DNA from: Taenia hydatigena
Lineage: Eukaryota; Platyhelminthes; Cestoda; Cyclophyllidea; Taeniidae
DNA length: 64,000 nucleotides
Assembly (NCBI GenBank): GCA_036345935.2
Contig: JADWOT020000005.1
Coordinates: forward strand, 18,268,369 to 18,332,368
Reading direction: 5' to 3'
The notes under the pieces: model-generated
Databases searched by the model: none
Told to the model about the DNA's origin: nothing
The model's input: only the letters and a program-made list of their open reading frames with translations
Shown: positions 49,801 to 61,800 of the stretch, piece after piece
How the letters are laid out: every line of letters starts with the position of its first letter
How positions within the stretch are numbered: position 1 is the stretch's first letter
Program-made: the position numbers and the translations under genes

Positions 49801-52800
49801 TCATAATACTGGGACAGAAAATGTGTTATCGGCGTACAGAATGGATGGGGACTACTGACATGTCCCGGTGGAAGTACGAAGGTGGCGCCTTAAGTTCCCA
49901 CTAAATCGGAACAGAGTTGAAGAAACAATCAAATTAGTACAATAATTTATTAAAGCTAGATAATTTTTCACTCGTGCCATAACGTTATCCAAGTTGACTG
50001 AAGTTAAAATAGGTCACTGTAAATACTAGTCAATGGTTAAACTTGATTTTATTTGGAAGATTTTTCGTTTTGTCTAAACTCGTTTCGGCATGACAAAGGG
50101 CGTGACAAATAGGCCCTTCGTGAAGCAAAACGTTGAGGCATCCGTGTTTATGAGTTTTCTCAAAATTTTGATCTAATCTGCTTTTTAAAATGTCACTTAA
50201 AGGTTTGTTGCATTTCTTTTTGGATATTTAAGTGATTTAGCTTTTTTTGCGTTTGCACTGCATTCGTGACCGTACTAAATTTAATCTGAAAAATTGAAGA
50301 AGGCATCGCTTCAACTTTTTTTTTAAAAAGCAAGTCGTGAAAAATCAGTTCTACGTGATGAGACGTGGATTGAATTAAGAATTTGAATTTAACTTACAAA
50401 AGTCATAAGTGATGGGTTGCGATTGCGATCGTACTGGGAATCTTTGTAGCTTTACTTCATTTGGAAAATAAGTTGTGCAGCCTTTTTGACGGATTTGTTA
50501 TCAGTAGAGGAAAGATGGTGCACAAATGGGAGTCGTGCTATGGTCAGTTAAATTTCTGCGGCAGTTTCCGTTTTATGGCGGCATTTGGCCAGATAGTCTC
50601 CCTTCTTGCAACTGTCATCACCATATGATCTTTTCTCCGCTATCCAAGCGCACTATATTTTAACCATTTGTTTAGCCCCACTCAATTGCATTTGTTCATA
50701 CGATGCTAAACTCTCAATTATTTGGCCCTACCAGGATGATTTGGGTCCATTGCTTTATGGTGTTGCAGAATTTTTTGTTAAAGCTCCCGTTTGTTTTCCT
50801 AACCAATCAAGCTATTTAGTCGTTTTCTGCACCTAAACCTATAAAAGTACGCTTTTCTCGTCGATTCGGGAGCATGGGGATTTTCACTGCAAAATTTCCT
50901 TTATTATTAATGCATGTCTTTTTACAGCGACTTTAAATCCCTATTTTCGAAATAATGGGAACATTCTTTAGTAGAAGTCGAGGAATGACTGGTTTATTTT
51001 AGCCTCACAACTTTTTTCTCCACTTTATGGAGTGATTTGAAACTGAGCTGTCAGATAATATTCTTGAGCCCTTTTTTTGCACAATTTGGGCTGCTATTTA
51101 AAAGCTATTAAAGATAAATCTATTAGATAAAAACATTGAACACTTTCAGTTCTTGAGACCTAGTACAGGGATATTTCAAAGGTGATGAAAATAGTAAAAA
51201 TAAGTTGTGAATCGTTTCAAAAGGATTTTTAACATTTGTTTCCTGCGGCAAAATACCATGCCTCTCAGTTTTCTCACTTTCTAAGGTTGGCTTTACATGC
51301 CATTTATGGGAAGGTTATAGCAACGCTGTACGTTATTTTATGCTATTAAAATAGACACTTAATTAAGGGATTATTCAAAGTGAAATGAATGCTGCATGTG
51401 AGTTATTCACATCCCTTACTGTCGTCTTATTTTAGCACTCAGTAAAGCACGTCTTATCCACCGAAAATTACTATAAAGATGTGTTCACGAAGACGGTTTT
51501 TTCATGCGCACATATACAATAGAGTACTGATTAGAGATAAAATATTTATCCATGGCTCCATAAATAGCTATTTGTCTGCGTAAATGCAAACTAAAATAAT
51601 GGGAAATAATTAACACGGAGAGGAGAGGCCACTGGACTCAGACTCACATTGCTCCGGTTAAACCGAATTAGTCGGCAAGAATACAGCGGAGTGATTGAAC
51701 GGTGGCACCCACAGACAACGGGATCGACTCAAGAGCTCCCCTCGGTCGGCAAGTCCCGCCGGCTCAGCGATGGGTACAGCTCACCACCACCTCCGCCTCA
51801 GCTGTCTTCTGCCCTGCGGACGAGAGGATCACCCCGTCAACGACGGACAAGCCCGCGAGCCAGGAGTCACATGCGCAGCACTGGTCGACCATTGCCTGGC
51901 AGCGCATTTTCACCCTACGAGAACCGTAGAGTTTTTGAGTATGTCAACTTTTTGAATTGGCCTCCATCCGGGTTATAAACCCGATTGTTTTGTCCTGAAT
52001 TTGATTGTTTTGTTGTGTTCCGCGTCGTTTGCAAATCTAATTCATTTTGGTGCTAAATCACTCAGGCATCAGCACTCTCAGATGCTAAAATTGTGAATTT
52101 AGGCTAATGCACTTTTGGGTTATAGTGGTTCCTTCTGAAGTTTTAATGGGAAACTGAGATCTCCAGCCACTAATTTGTGAACTCTCGCTACTGAGCATGA
52201 CTTGAAAAATCACCTCTAATTTCTGGCATGGAGGCACTTGAGGCATTGAGCTTCTGGAGACTCCTTAGCCAAGTTGAGTTTTGAATAGGATTCTGGCCTC
52301 CCTATACTGCTAAGAAGATTAATTTGATAGTTGAAGTAGCAATGCCAGATTGAATGACTCCCACTGTATTTCATAATCTCTTCTCAACGAGGCAATAACT
52401 TGTTATAAATTCCTCTTTTATTTATCTTTTTTTCTTTGGAAACGACGAAAAACATTGCTTCGGCCAATTTTGTTTCGATCACACTTCTTTCTTAAATGCT
52501 CGCTCTATTTTGCATTTCAACTCGTCATATCCAACTGGCGTTGAGAGGTGATAAACACTAGGAGAAGCAACATCAGGGAAGTATTAAGAATGTGATGGGG
52601 CAACCTCACCTCCATCCTACAGGATAAAATTCTTCACGTGTGAATTTTGCGATGCGCAATATGATAGGTGAGGCCTTGTTCTGTCTTGTCGGAATGAGAA
52701 AGGGGTTTTTTCGGACTGGGTAGGTTTGATTGCTTTTCAAAAGAAGTTTTTTAAAATGCACCATCGAGTAACGTCGCATTGAGTTAATCTTAGTCGTGGT

Positions 52801-55800
52801 CATTCGGCTTTTATCGGGTAAAAGCTTAAAAACGAACGATTGTGTCAGCACTCTATCACATCAATACACACATACTGTGCAACCTTATTGCGGCTTGAAT
52901 GGATGGAACGGTGAGTGAATTGCCTGAGAATGAGAAACGTTATGTCTATCCGGTTGCTTGACTAACGTTAGAACGCAAAAACCGCTTCTCGCTACGAGTC
53001 AGCTGCTCAGTCAATCAGTCAGCCGACAATCTGAAACCGGAAGAATTTCGTAGCTCAAAAAGCGTGAAAAATGAGTTGGTGGTGTTTGAGGCTTATCGTC
53101 AAGTCCATTGCAAATGTAGGTGTAGGCGTAAAGTATTGCCAAACTATTTTTTGGTTATGTGGCTCGGAAATTTTTATTTTTAGCTGTGATTGGTATTGGT
53201 TTCAGAGAATAGAGGTTCTTCATGAACATGATGCAGCACCCGACTTCGAGTGAAACATCACCGAAAGTTGGGGATTCGTCGAAACCGTTTTGAGTAGCGC
53301 ATCCTGTCATCACTCTCTCCAAACGTCAAACAAATGTTTAAAGAAGCCTTTGCAGCCTTGCAAATAAGTTAAAAACATCAAAGGAAAAAATGTGGAATCA
53401 CTATATGAAATGTGGGTGGATTCAGTTTAAGAGAAAAGTGTTAGATTCGGCAATGAATGGATGTACGCATGTACACTTCGTAACAGGTATGGAAAATCGG
53501 ATGCATTTTGCAAATCGACATAAAAAAAACGAAGTCATTACTGTTTGACATACCGAAAAATACACGCGCTTTTTTTGGACACTTGAAAAACTAACATAAC
53601 GCAATTTTGGAAATTGGTAAACGTCAATTTAATGAAACAGCTTGCTGCCTTCATTTCTTTACTTACTTTCTATGAAACTCCTTGGTGATCTACGAAGATA
53701 TGAACTTGCCACTGTTTTCAGAATTGTTTTTGTAATTGTGCATGAAATAAACGCTTTTTCAAAATTGACTTCGACGATGTGGAATCAAAATTGACTTCGA
53801 CGATGTGGAAGAAAGGTGGAATTTTGTCTGCCCGAGGCATTTAAACGTCCTAGTCAACGGTCCCGTAACTTGAGATAAAGTAAAAACTGCTATTCACGAA
53901 TTTTTTTAGTGGCGTCGTTATTAATGAAGGAGACCGCTTTTCAATATCCTATGCTACTAAACGTTGAGTGCAACTTGAATAGGTAAATGGACTAAAATTT
54001 CATTACGTTTTTAAATGACTTGGCTGTACGATATGCACCAAATGTATCCTGCTACTGGCAATGGGGCCTTTCAAGCTTTTAATCGCCGACCTTACCGGAG
54101 TTCGCTCAGGCCTATTTAAAATATGGCTATAAATCGTGAAGCCACATTTTAATCTCCGTTTATCTTAAGTTTTCGGGACCAAATGGGGCACTGGTGCTCT
54201 TGCGAATCTGATTATGAAGTGGACACCAAAATTATCAGGTGAGCCTTAAATTTTTTCTCTGAGTCAATGCATATCTGGAAGCAGGTAGAATAATTACTTA
54301 TAAAAGTACTAAATCAGGAAATTGCAATGACGCTTCTCTGAATGAATGTCTTCTAGGACCAAATCGATTCCGCCACCCTCGTTCTCTAAAAGCAATTCCC
54401 ACTAACCTATCCAAATTTCATTTGTTCGTGTAAATTGCTCTGTTAATTCATTTCACACATATTTTCAACCATGGATTTTATGTCTGCGAATCTCTGGAGT
54501 GGAGGATTTCCTTTTAACAAGCGGACTGTTGTTCTTAATAGTTTTGATCAAAGCCGACGCTTCAGTCCGATTGGAGCCAGCCTTCATCTGGACGCTTCAA
54601 GTCCAAGTGCTGAAAAGCCATCGCTCGCCTTAAGGTGAGTAATTCTTCCATGCTCTCATTTGAATTCATGTAACAGAATGTGGGATTTTTTGCAAGAGTG
54701 GAACTAGGGGCTGTCGACATTTATAGCCAGGAGACCGATCTAACCATCTTCCTTGGAATAAGACAGCAAAACTTGATTCGGGAGGTGTACTAATAAGATC
54801 CAGAAGTTTGCTGGTAAATTTTAGCAGTTTGACTGCTCTAATGTCTGGACTTTACGAAGAAAAGTCAGAACGCTTTGTAACTTATTTAACACCTTGTTGG
54901 AAATCTAACGAAACCCTTTGTTTTCATTTACAATAAACTTCTAAGGGAATAAGTATGATCTATTGAGATGGCTACACAGCTGTGGCAAAGTGAATTTGTA
55001 TTCACAAACTGATTTAATTTGTGGAGCTAAAGGCAATTGTTTATTTATTTTACTTATTTTACAATTTTGTTTCCTTGCAGTCGCTCCAGTTCGCCCTGCG
55101 TCCGCCGGAAAAGCGAAGACGCCTACGACGTCAACGTTTTGTAAGTGCGCGAACGACACCGTCTTTTTCATTTTTCTTTCCTCCATCTGTTTTGATGCAT
55201 TTCAAACGGAAAACAATTTCTTTCGCTGCAATTCAATTCTCACCCTCTTCCAAGTCTGTGGCAGCAAACCTTCGGGTATTAGGTTGGAAAGTTGGTAGAG
55301 GGTACTTCTACAAGAATAATAGTTTAGTAGGAGCCTGATAAAGTGGGAAAGGTATTTTGTCCCCATCAACTTTGCTCCCTTGTGAAAAATGTGCTTTTCA
55401 GAGTTAATCCTTAGATTGTTGCTATACTTCGGTGAATCTTCCAAAATCTCTTCAGATATAGCTGCGAAATTCGCATTTTGGATTTGAATAATCAGGCATG
55501 ATAGCCTGGCATGTTAGTGCGGTTCGGATTTCATAATGGGTTAGTTAATATACAAGTCGAGTTACATAAATTTCCGCATGTAGCTCATACGACTCATTCC
55601 CTACCGGGTGCTCAACCTTCTTGGAGGCAGTTTACCACGAAATTTTGTTTAAATCAGTAGAGTTGGCACAATGTGCGTGAGTAAAGTGGTTTATTTTTTT
55701 TGTTAATTTGACTTGAATTGATTAAATCAACTCAAAAATAAACCAAATAAGCATGCATGTTGTCTCAAGCATTAATGGTCTACTTAATAGCCTTTTCATG

Positions 55801-58800
55801 AGATTAATTCACTAAAAATTGTCGAAAAAAAGATTATTTGTGAGTGATTAACTCATAAGACAAATATGTTTTGCCAGCAAGTTGGCAGGTGGGTTTAATT
55901 ACCCCTGTAACCCTCTGTTTAGTCGAAGAAATTAGTGCTTATGTTGATTTTGCTCTGAGACATGAACATGGTATCTCCCCCTAATGGGCATCGTAGAAAT
56001 GTTTTAACTACTTGAGTAGATTGCCTATTTCTTTACCCTACTTAACTTTCTGCCAAACAGATTTTGACACTGGTAACTTTTGTGCTCGAATCACTTCGCT
56101 CTCCAGTCGAAATGTTTTGGCATCAACGAAAGAGAACATGTAATTTTTTTCTCAAGTTTCTCGCCAGCACAAATTTTGCCGTCCAAACCAAAAATAGTAC
56201 CCTTTTTTGATGGAGCAGTTTTATTGTTTCGATTTTAAAACCCTTTTAATGTCCACCATGTTTTGCATCACATTCCATCCTCCTTGGTTTGCAGTACACG
56301 AAAAGCATTTTGTGGTTTGGCATCTAGAAAGAAGGCTTAATATTTATGGTAGAAAGACATTTCATGCGTTTAATTATTTTTCAAATAAAAGAACAAACTC
56401 GAGTGTCTTGTGAAGCTTGCAGTTCAATCATCTTCAAGAACTCCTAATTTGACTGTTTCCCCTTCTGCTTCTTTTTCCAGTTAATTTAGCAGTGCTAGCA
56501 GATCAACTCATAAACTTCCTACAAAAATCAAATTTTCTAATAAATAAATTTGAATGGACGAATTTTGAAATTACCCTTCATCTTTGAAAACTTTTTTGTC
56601 CAGTTGTTATTATTTAAATAACTTATTTCAAGTGTTCTTCATTTTGCCAGCAACTTCAGATTAATTTCTGGAGTAATGACTTTCGGTAGCATTAATCTTA
56701 TCTTCGTTCAACTCTCGCTTTTTACTCCTGCAGTTTTAATGAGTTTTGAGCATTTAATTTATGAAACTACTGTTCTGCCATTAGTGGAGGTTGCAGGAAT
56801 ACAGGAATTACGCCCATTTTTAAGGCAATCCAGACCCTTGAAATTACGACGAGATGCAGACACATTTCTCTTGGCCAGCACCGTGTTGCTTGCTGTATAT
56901 GGAAGATACAGACTGAAAATAGGCTATTTTGTGTAGAGTTGGGCCAAAGCGCGTTTAGATGTGAGAATTTAGTATTTTTAATCCATCCCTTATTCACTTG
57001 ATCAATTCAAATTAAAGATCCAACGGGTGTCTTGATTTTGTTGGAATTTTATTTGTAAAAGTCGAATCACATACTGCTAATACATTTCAGAATTGAGATT
57101 TCATGCAGCAGTTCATTTCACTTTCAGGTCGCCTTGCTTTAATAAGAAAACATAGCTCCCAGCGTCAATGGAGTTTTTCACTGAGCTTGAGTTAACAATT
57201 TAATTTTCGATATGACGATTGGAAGTATCTGTTATATATTGTGCTAAATCACTGCCTCTCGCTTCTCCTTGTCAACTCCCATTTTCATCCATCATGATGG
57301 TGCGCCCTATTGGCTTGTATCAGTCCTTACATTGCAATATTTTTAGAGCACTCCAGAGCTGTAGTCAAGGTGTACGAATTGTTGCTTTAGCGTGCATGGA
57401 AATAGTAAACACTTTTTGGTGAGACTTAGGACATCCGTCTGACAGGTGATTTAAATCCTAGGACTTAGCTGAGACGAAAGCGTTATTCTCTGGGACTACA
57501 ACTGGTATTGGTGGAAGTCGGAGATTGTAGTTGGGGATTCTGGTCGTTGGGTTAGTTCTTTTGCATGATATTTTAAAAAATAATTCAGCAGTAACAAAGC
57601 TTGCCCTTTTGCTGTCCTGCCACAATAAAGGGATAAACCGTTTCTGCGTTATTGTTTGTTGCGTGAAAAGTCAAAAGATAATCACAAGGTGACCAGCGTT
57701 GCAGGGCGTGGAGTCGTTGTTACGAGCCGTCTTCACAGTTTTTCTCTATTTAAAAGTCGGAATTCGTATGCTTTTTTCCCCGTCTCAACAAGAAGCAACT
57801 TGGCTGGTAGGTGACTCATTGGGTCTAAATTAAATTTTATGACGATAATTTAACATCTTCGGCATTTGCTATGCGCAGGTCTTTTTCTTCACCTTACCGC
57901 CATTTATTGGGCGAATAGAGGGTTCTCTTTCTGCGTTATCCGACATCTTGAACCCATCTCTTTTTCTAAAAGAAATGGTCATTTGAGTTCGGAAAATCTC
58001 CGTGCTTCGGCGGAGGCAGCTGTAGCGGACCAGTTACCTCCAGGAGCGCACCCCGTGGACCTGCGTAGTGCTACCACAACGCCACCTACTGAAAGTCCTA
58101 CAAACCTACTGCAGCACCTCCTTGAGAGTCCCGTGCCTTCGCCTTCGCCACCGCCACCAGCTAATGGCAAGGACAACCGTCCCTCCATTACTACCTCTCC
58201 CACCCCGTCCCACCACCACCAACAACACCTTCAGGTGCCTGTGGACGGAACTCGTGTGATTCGCCTCTCGCCGACGGTGATTTTGCGGCAAATTGAGGCG
58301 GAAAAACGGCCCCCCGAGGAAGTGCCATCAGAAGTCGAAAAGAAGGAGGAGGAAGTGGAAGCAGAGCAGCCACAAGAACAACCTATTGATGAGTCTTTTA
58401 CCATAGGAGGCACTGTTCAGACAGTGGCTTCAAGAGAGCCTCAGATTCCACAGGCTGAAGGTGATTGATCGCAGTTTTTTTGAATTTTTGTCCTTCTTTG
58501 AGGAAATGAAGGTTGAGACATTCGCAGTGTAACCTACATTGATACTGCCTTATTAACCGAACTATGCTTTATCTAAAATCGGCCCTTATATAATTGGAAA
58601 TTAAAAAGACCTTTTTGCATAAATTAGTTAATAATTGTAAAGCTTCATATTTTAGCACATGAATGGTTGACTTCTGGGGATATTTATAGCTTTTTGGAGG
58701 TTAATTTATATCACGGTTTGAGGCTCGTCTGTCGAGATTTGAAAAGCCATGCTGTAGTGAGCCAAAGTTATACTGACTTTTGTCTTTGCGTAAAAGTGGC

Positions 58801-61800
58801 TCCTGAATAAGTTGTCATGAGTCCAATCGTTCTAGCATGGATATATCTTGTACCTTATTATTGCTTTTGACCAGCGAAAATCCCAAATTTTTCTTATCTA
58901 ATTATCTGGAAAACGATTATTTTGGCGTAAATTTATCGCGAAAGTTCTGTTGAAAGCTACAATGTACGGTGAATATCAACACTGCGTGTGATCACAATAA
59001 GCCATTAGCTAAATGAGCCCCACTTTGGGTCGTACACTTGTTTACTTCGCATGTAGGACCTTTTACTTGCATTTCTTAGCAAAACGTCGTTGAAGTAGTG
59101 CTTTTCTATCTCATGATTTCCTTCCTTACTTGCTACTGGTCATTTGTACCAACCACTTTATTGGTTAACATCTGTCATATGAGTTGCCATTGGAACTTAT
59201 TTACGGGTTCATTCATGCAGTTGTTCTATCCCAGAAAAAAATGTTAACAGAAGATGAGTTTGCTACCCAATTTAATTGGGCAAGCTTTCGCGTGCTGGTA
59301 AAGCGTAAAGGGGGAATAAAATGAAGGGAAGAATTGCAAAAAGCCAATTTTACCGTCCCCAGGTCGATTATCTGCATAAGGTACTACAAAATCATCGGTT
59401 TCATTTGGTTATTCGAAGGAAATTTTACACTGCCAAGCCATATGTTCATTTTGTGGATACGCCTCAATGCGCTTCTATAAATCACACAATTTCGGTTAAT
59501 TTTAAGGCGCTTTTGTAAGATTCACTTAGGCATTGTTTTTTTTATTTCAAAAGAGTTTGTAAGCAGCCGAAAAAAAGTCGTTTGGAAACTCGGAGTTCCA
59601 TTTGCCGATATAGACACTACAGCGCTTACATGTACTCCCAAACTACCTTGGAAACGCGATTGATAGTAAAAAGTGAATCAAGGATGGAATGAAAACGCAA
59701 AATATTTAACCGGAATTGGACTCCAAAGTAGCTCAGTTAAAATGAAAAATTTTACTTTCAGTAGGAGCATAAAGAGGGTGACTCATTGCAAATCCGTGAA
59801 GCACGACGAATCGTCCACTGGAAGCGACCAAGTTATCCTCTAAGTCGTTCCAACGGATGAAGTGATAGCAATATAGGGATTACGGTGAAAAGTTTCCTTC
59901 TGATATTTTAAACCAATTTGCCACATTACTTGGATATACTATAAAGATGTTTTCCATGTAACGTAATATGCGATGTCTATTTGATAACTGAATTTTGTCA
60001 AAATTCAAGTTGCGGCTGTTTACATAAATAGCCAGTGGATTTTTTCTTCTTTTTTTGCTGTCTTCGTTTCCGATTTGGCTTCTTTAGTGGCTATATGGGT
60101 TTTCCAGGTGGTCTTCATTCACGTCCTAGCTACCGCTTTTAATATTGGGCATGAACGAGTCCCTTACTGGTGATTTCTTTCGACACCCGAAATGCGGGAA
60201 CTTCGCAGGGTTTCGATTTGGGAATTTGGATATCTTTCTGCTTGTGATAGTGCGATGATCGAAGGACTGGCTTGCTTTCGAGCCTCGTCGAGTGCTTTTT
60301 GAAAATTACGCGCCTGATTGGACAGGAACCGCGTCTTAATTCATTATATTATCGTACCCCTTACGAATGTCTGTGAGACCTAGTAGCTTCGATTTCGCTA
60401 TCCGAGCGTGATGTACCTGATCTTCGGCTGTTCTTTTTTCACATTTCCGTGCGTACTGTATTCAAAATAGGTTCCTTTGCTTGCCTTCTGATTTCAACTG
60501 CATCTAAAAGAATGCAACTTTAAAGTGGAAGTAATGGCGAAGTTGGCAAGAATGTTAAGAATTTCCATTTTCTATACTTGAATTGGAACGTCGATGTTGC
60601 GCATAAATGAAGGACAAAGCCGCTATATGCATGCTGGATTTAGTTAAGAATATGAAAATAACACTTTTTGACTCCTTGATAGCATTTATTTGATTTCCTT
60701 ATTGTATTATCCATACTTTTAATGGTTATAAACCGTAATGAAATTTATTGTAAAAAATACTCCCAATTATGCTATTAAAAATAATTAGGCTTTTATTTAT
60801 TTTGCTACGATGGTATGAGTGATAATGGTTACGTGACCTCGTGCAGTTTATCTCGGCGAATTCCTCCACTCCGCTAGATGGACACACGTCAGGTTGCATT
60901 GCACTGGGTGGAGTATTTAACTGCTTTGGTCGAGTTCGGCAGTATTTTTGTTCGCGATTTTTTAAACGTTCTCTGTGATTTAACCTTGGCATTGACGAAA
61001 TATAGCCAACCTATGCAAAGGATATGGACGAAGGAGTCCTTCCTTTTCTACCACTCTTTTTAGGAGACGTGTTCTTGCGGGTAGTTTTTACGATATGCGA
61101 TATGGGGTCATGGCCTGCCTTTTTATTGGTTGAATAGCCATAGCTATTTCCGATGAAGTTTTTCTTGCATACCTTTGAATTTTTTTCTAGAGTGAATGTG
61201 TACCAGTCGATTTTGGTTTTTAGCAGGTAGACAATTGTGTCATCATTCTACCGCATGCAAACATATGCACACACTTACACACCAAACATGCATTTTTTTC
61301 GGCATGGAGTACTGCGCCCTTAAAAGTGTGGCTTGAATGGGACAATTAGTTAATCGCCTGAGGATAACAAACGATGTATTCATCCAGTCGCTTGACAAGC
61401 ATTAAAACACGAGCCATTTCTTTTTACAAGTCATTTGGTCATTCACTCAGTCAGCTGACAATCGGGAACCGGAGGGATTTCATAACTCGAAAAGAGTGTA
61501 GAACTGATTGATGGTGTTCAAGACTAATTGTTAAACCTATTATTAATGAATGGGATGTTGTACATGTTTGATTGGTAACCTCCATAATTTTGCAGTTGAT
61601 GCAGCTTTAGACTGATTGTTGCGTCTCTCGTGTTAAGCATTGCTGAACTACACTGTGGACACGTAAGTCGGCGCTCCACTTTGAGTAAAATATCGGCAGA
61701 GTAGTGCGTCCTATCACCACACTCCCCAAATCTCATAGATGTGTTTGGGAAAGGCTCTGGAACTTTGCCTTTTAGTGTAACTCTTTTAAAAGGGTGGGGT

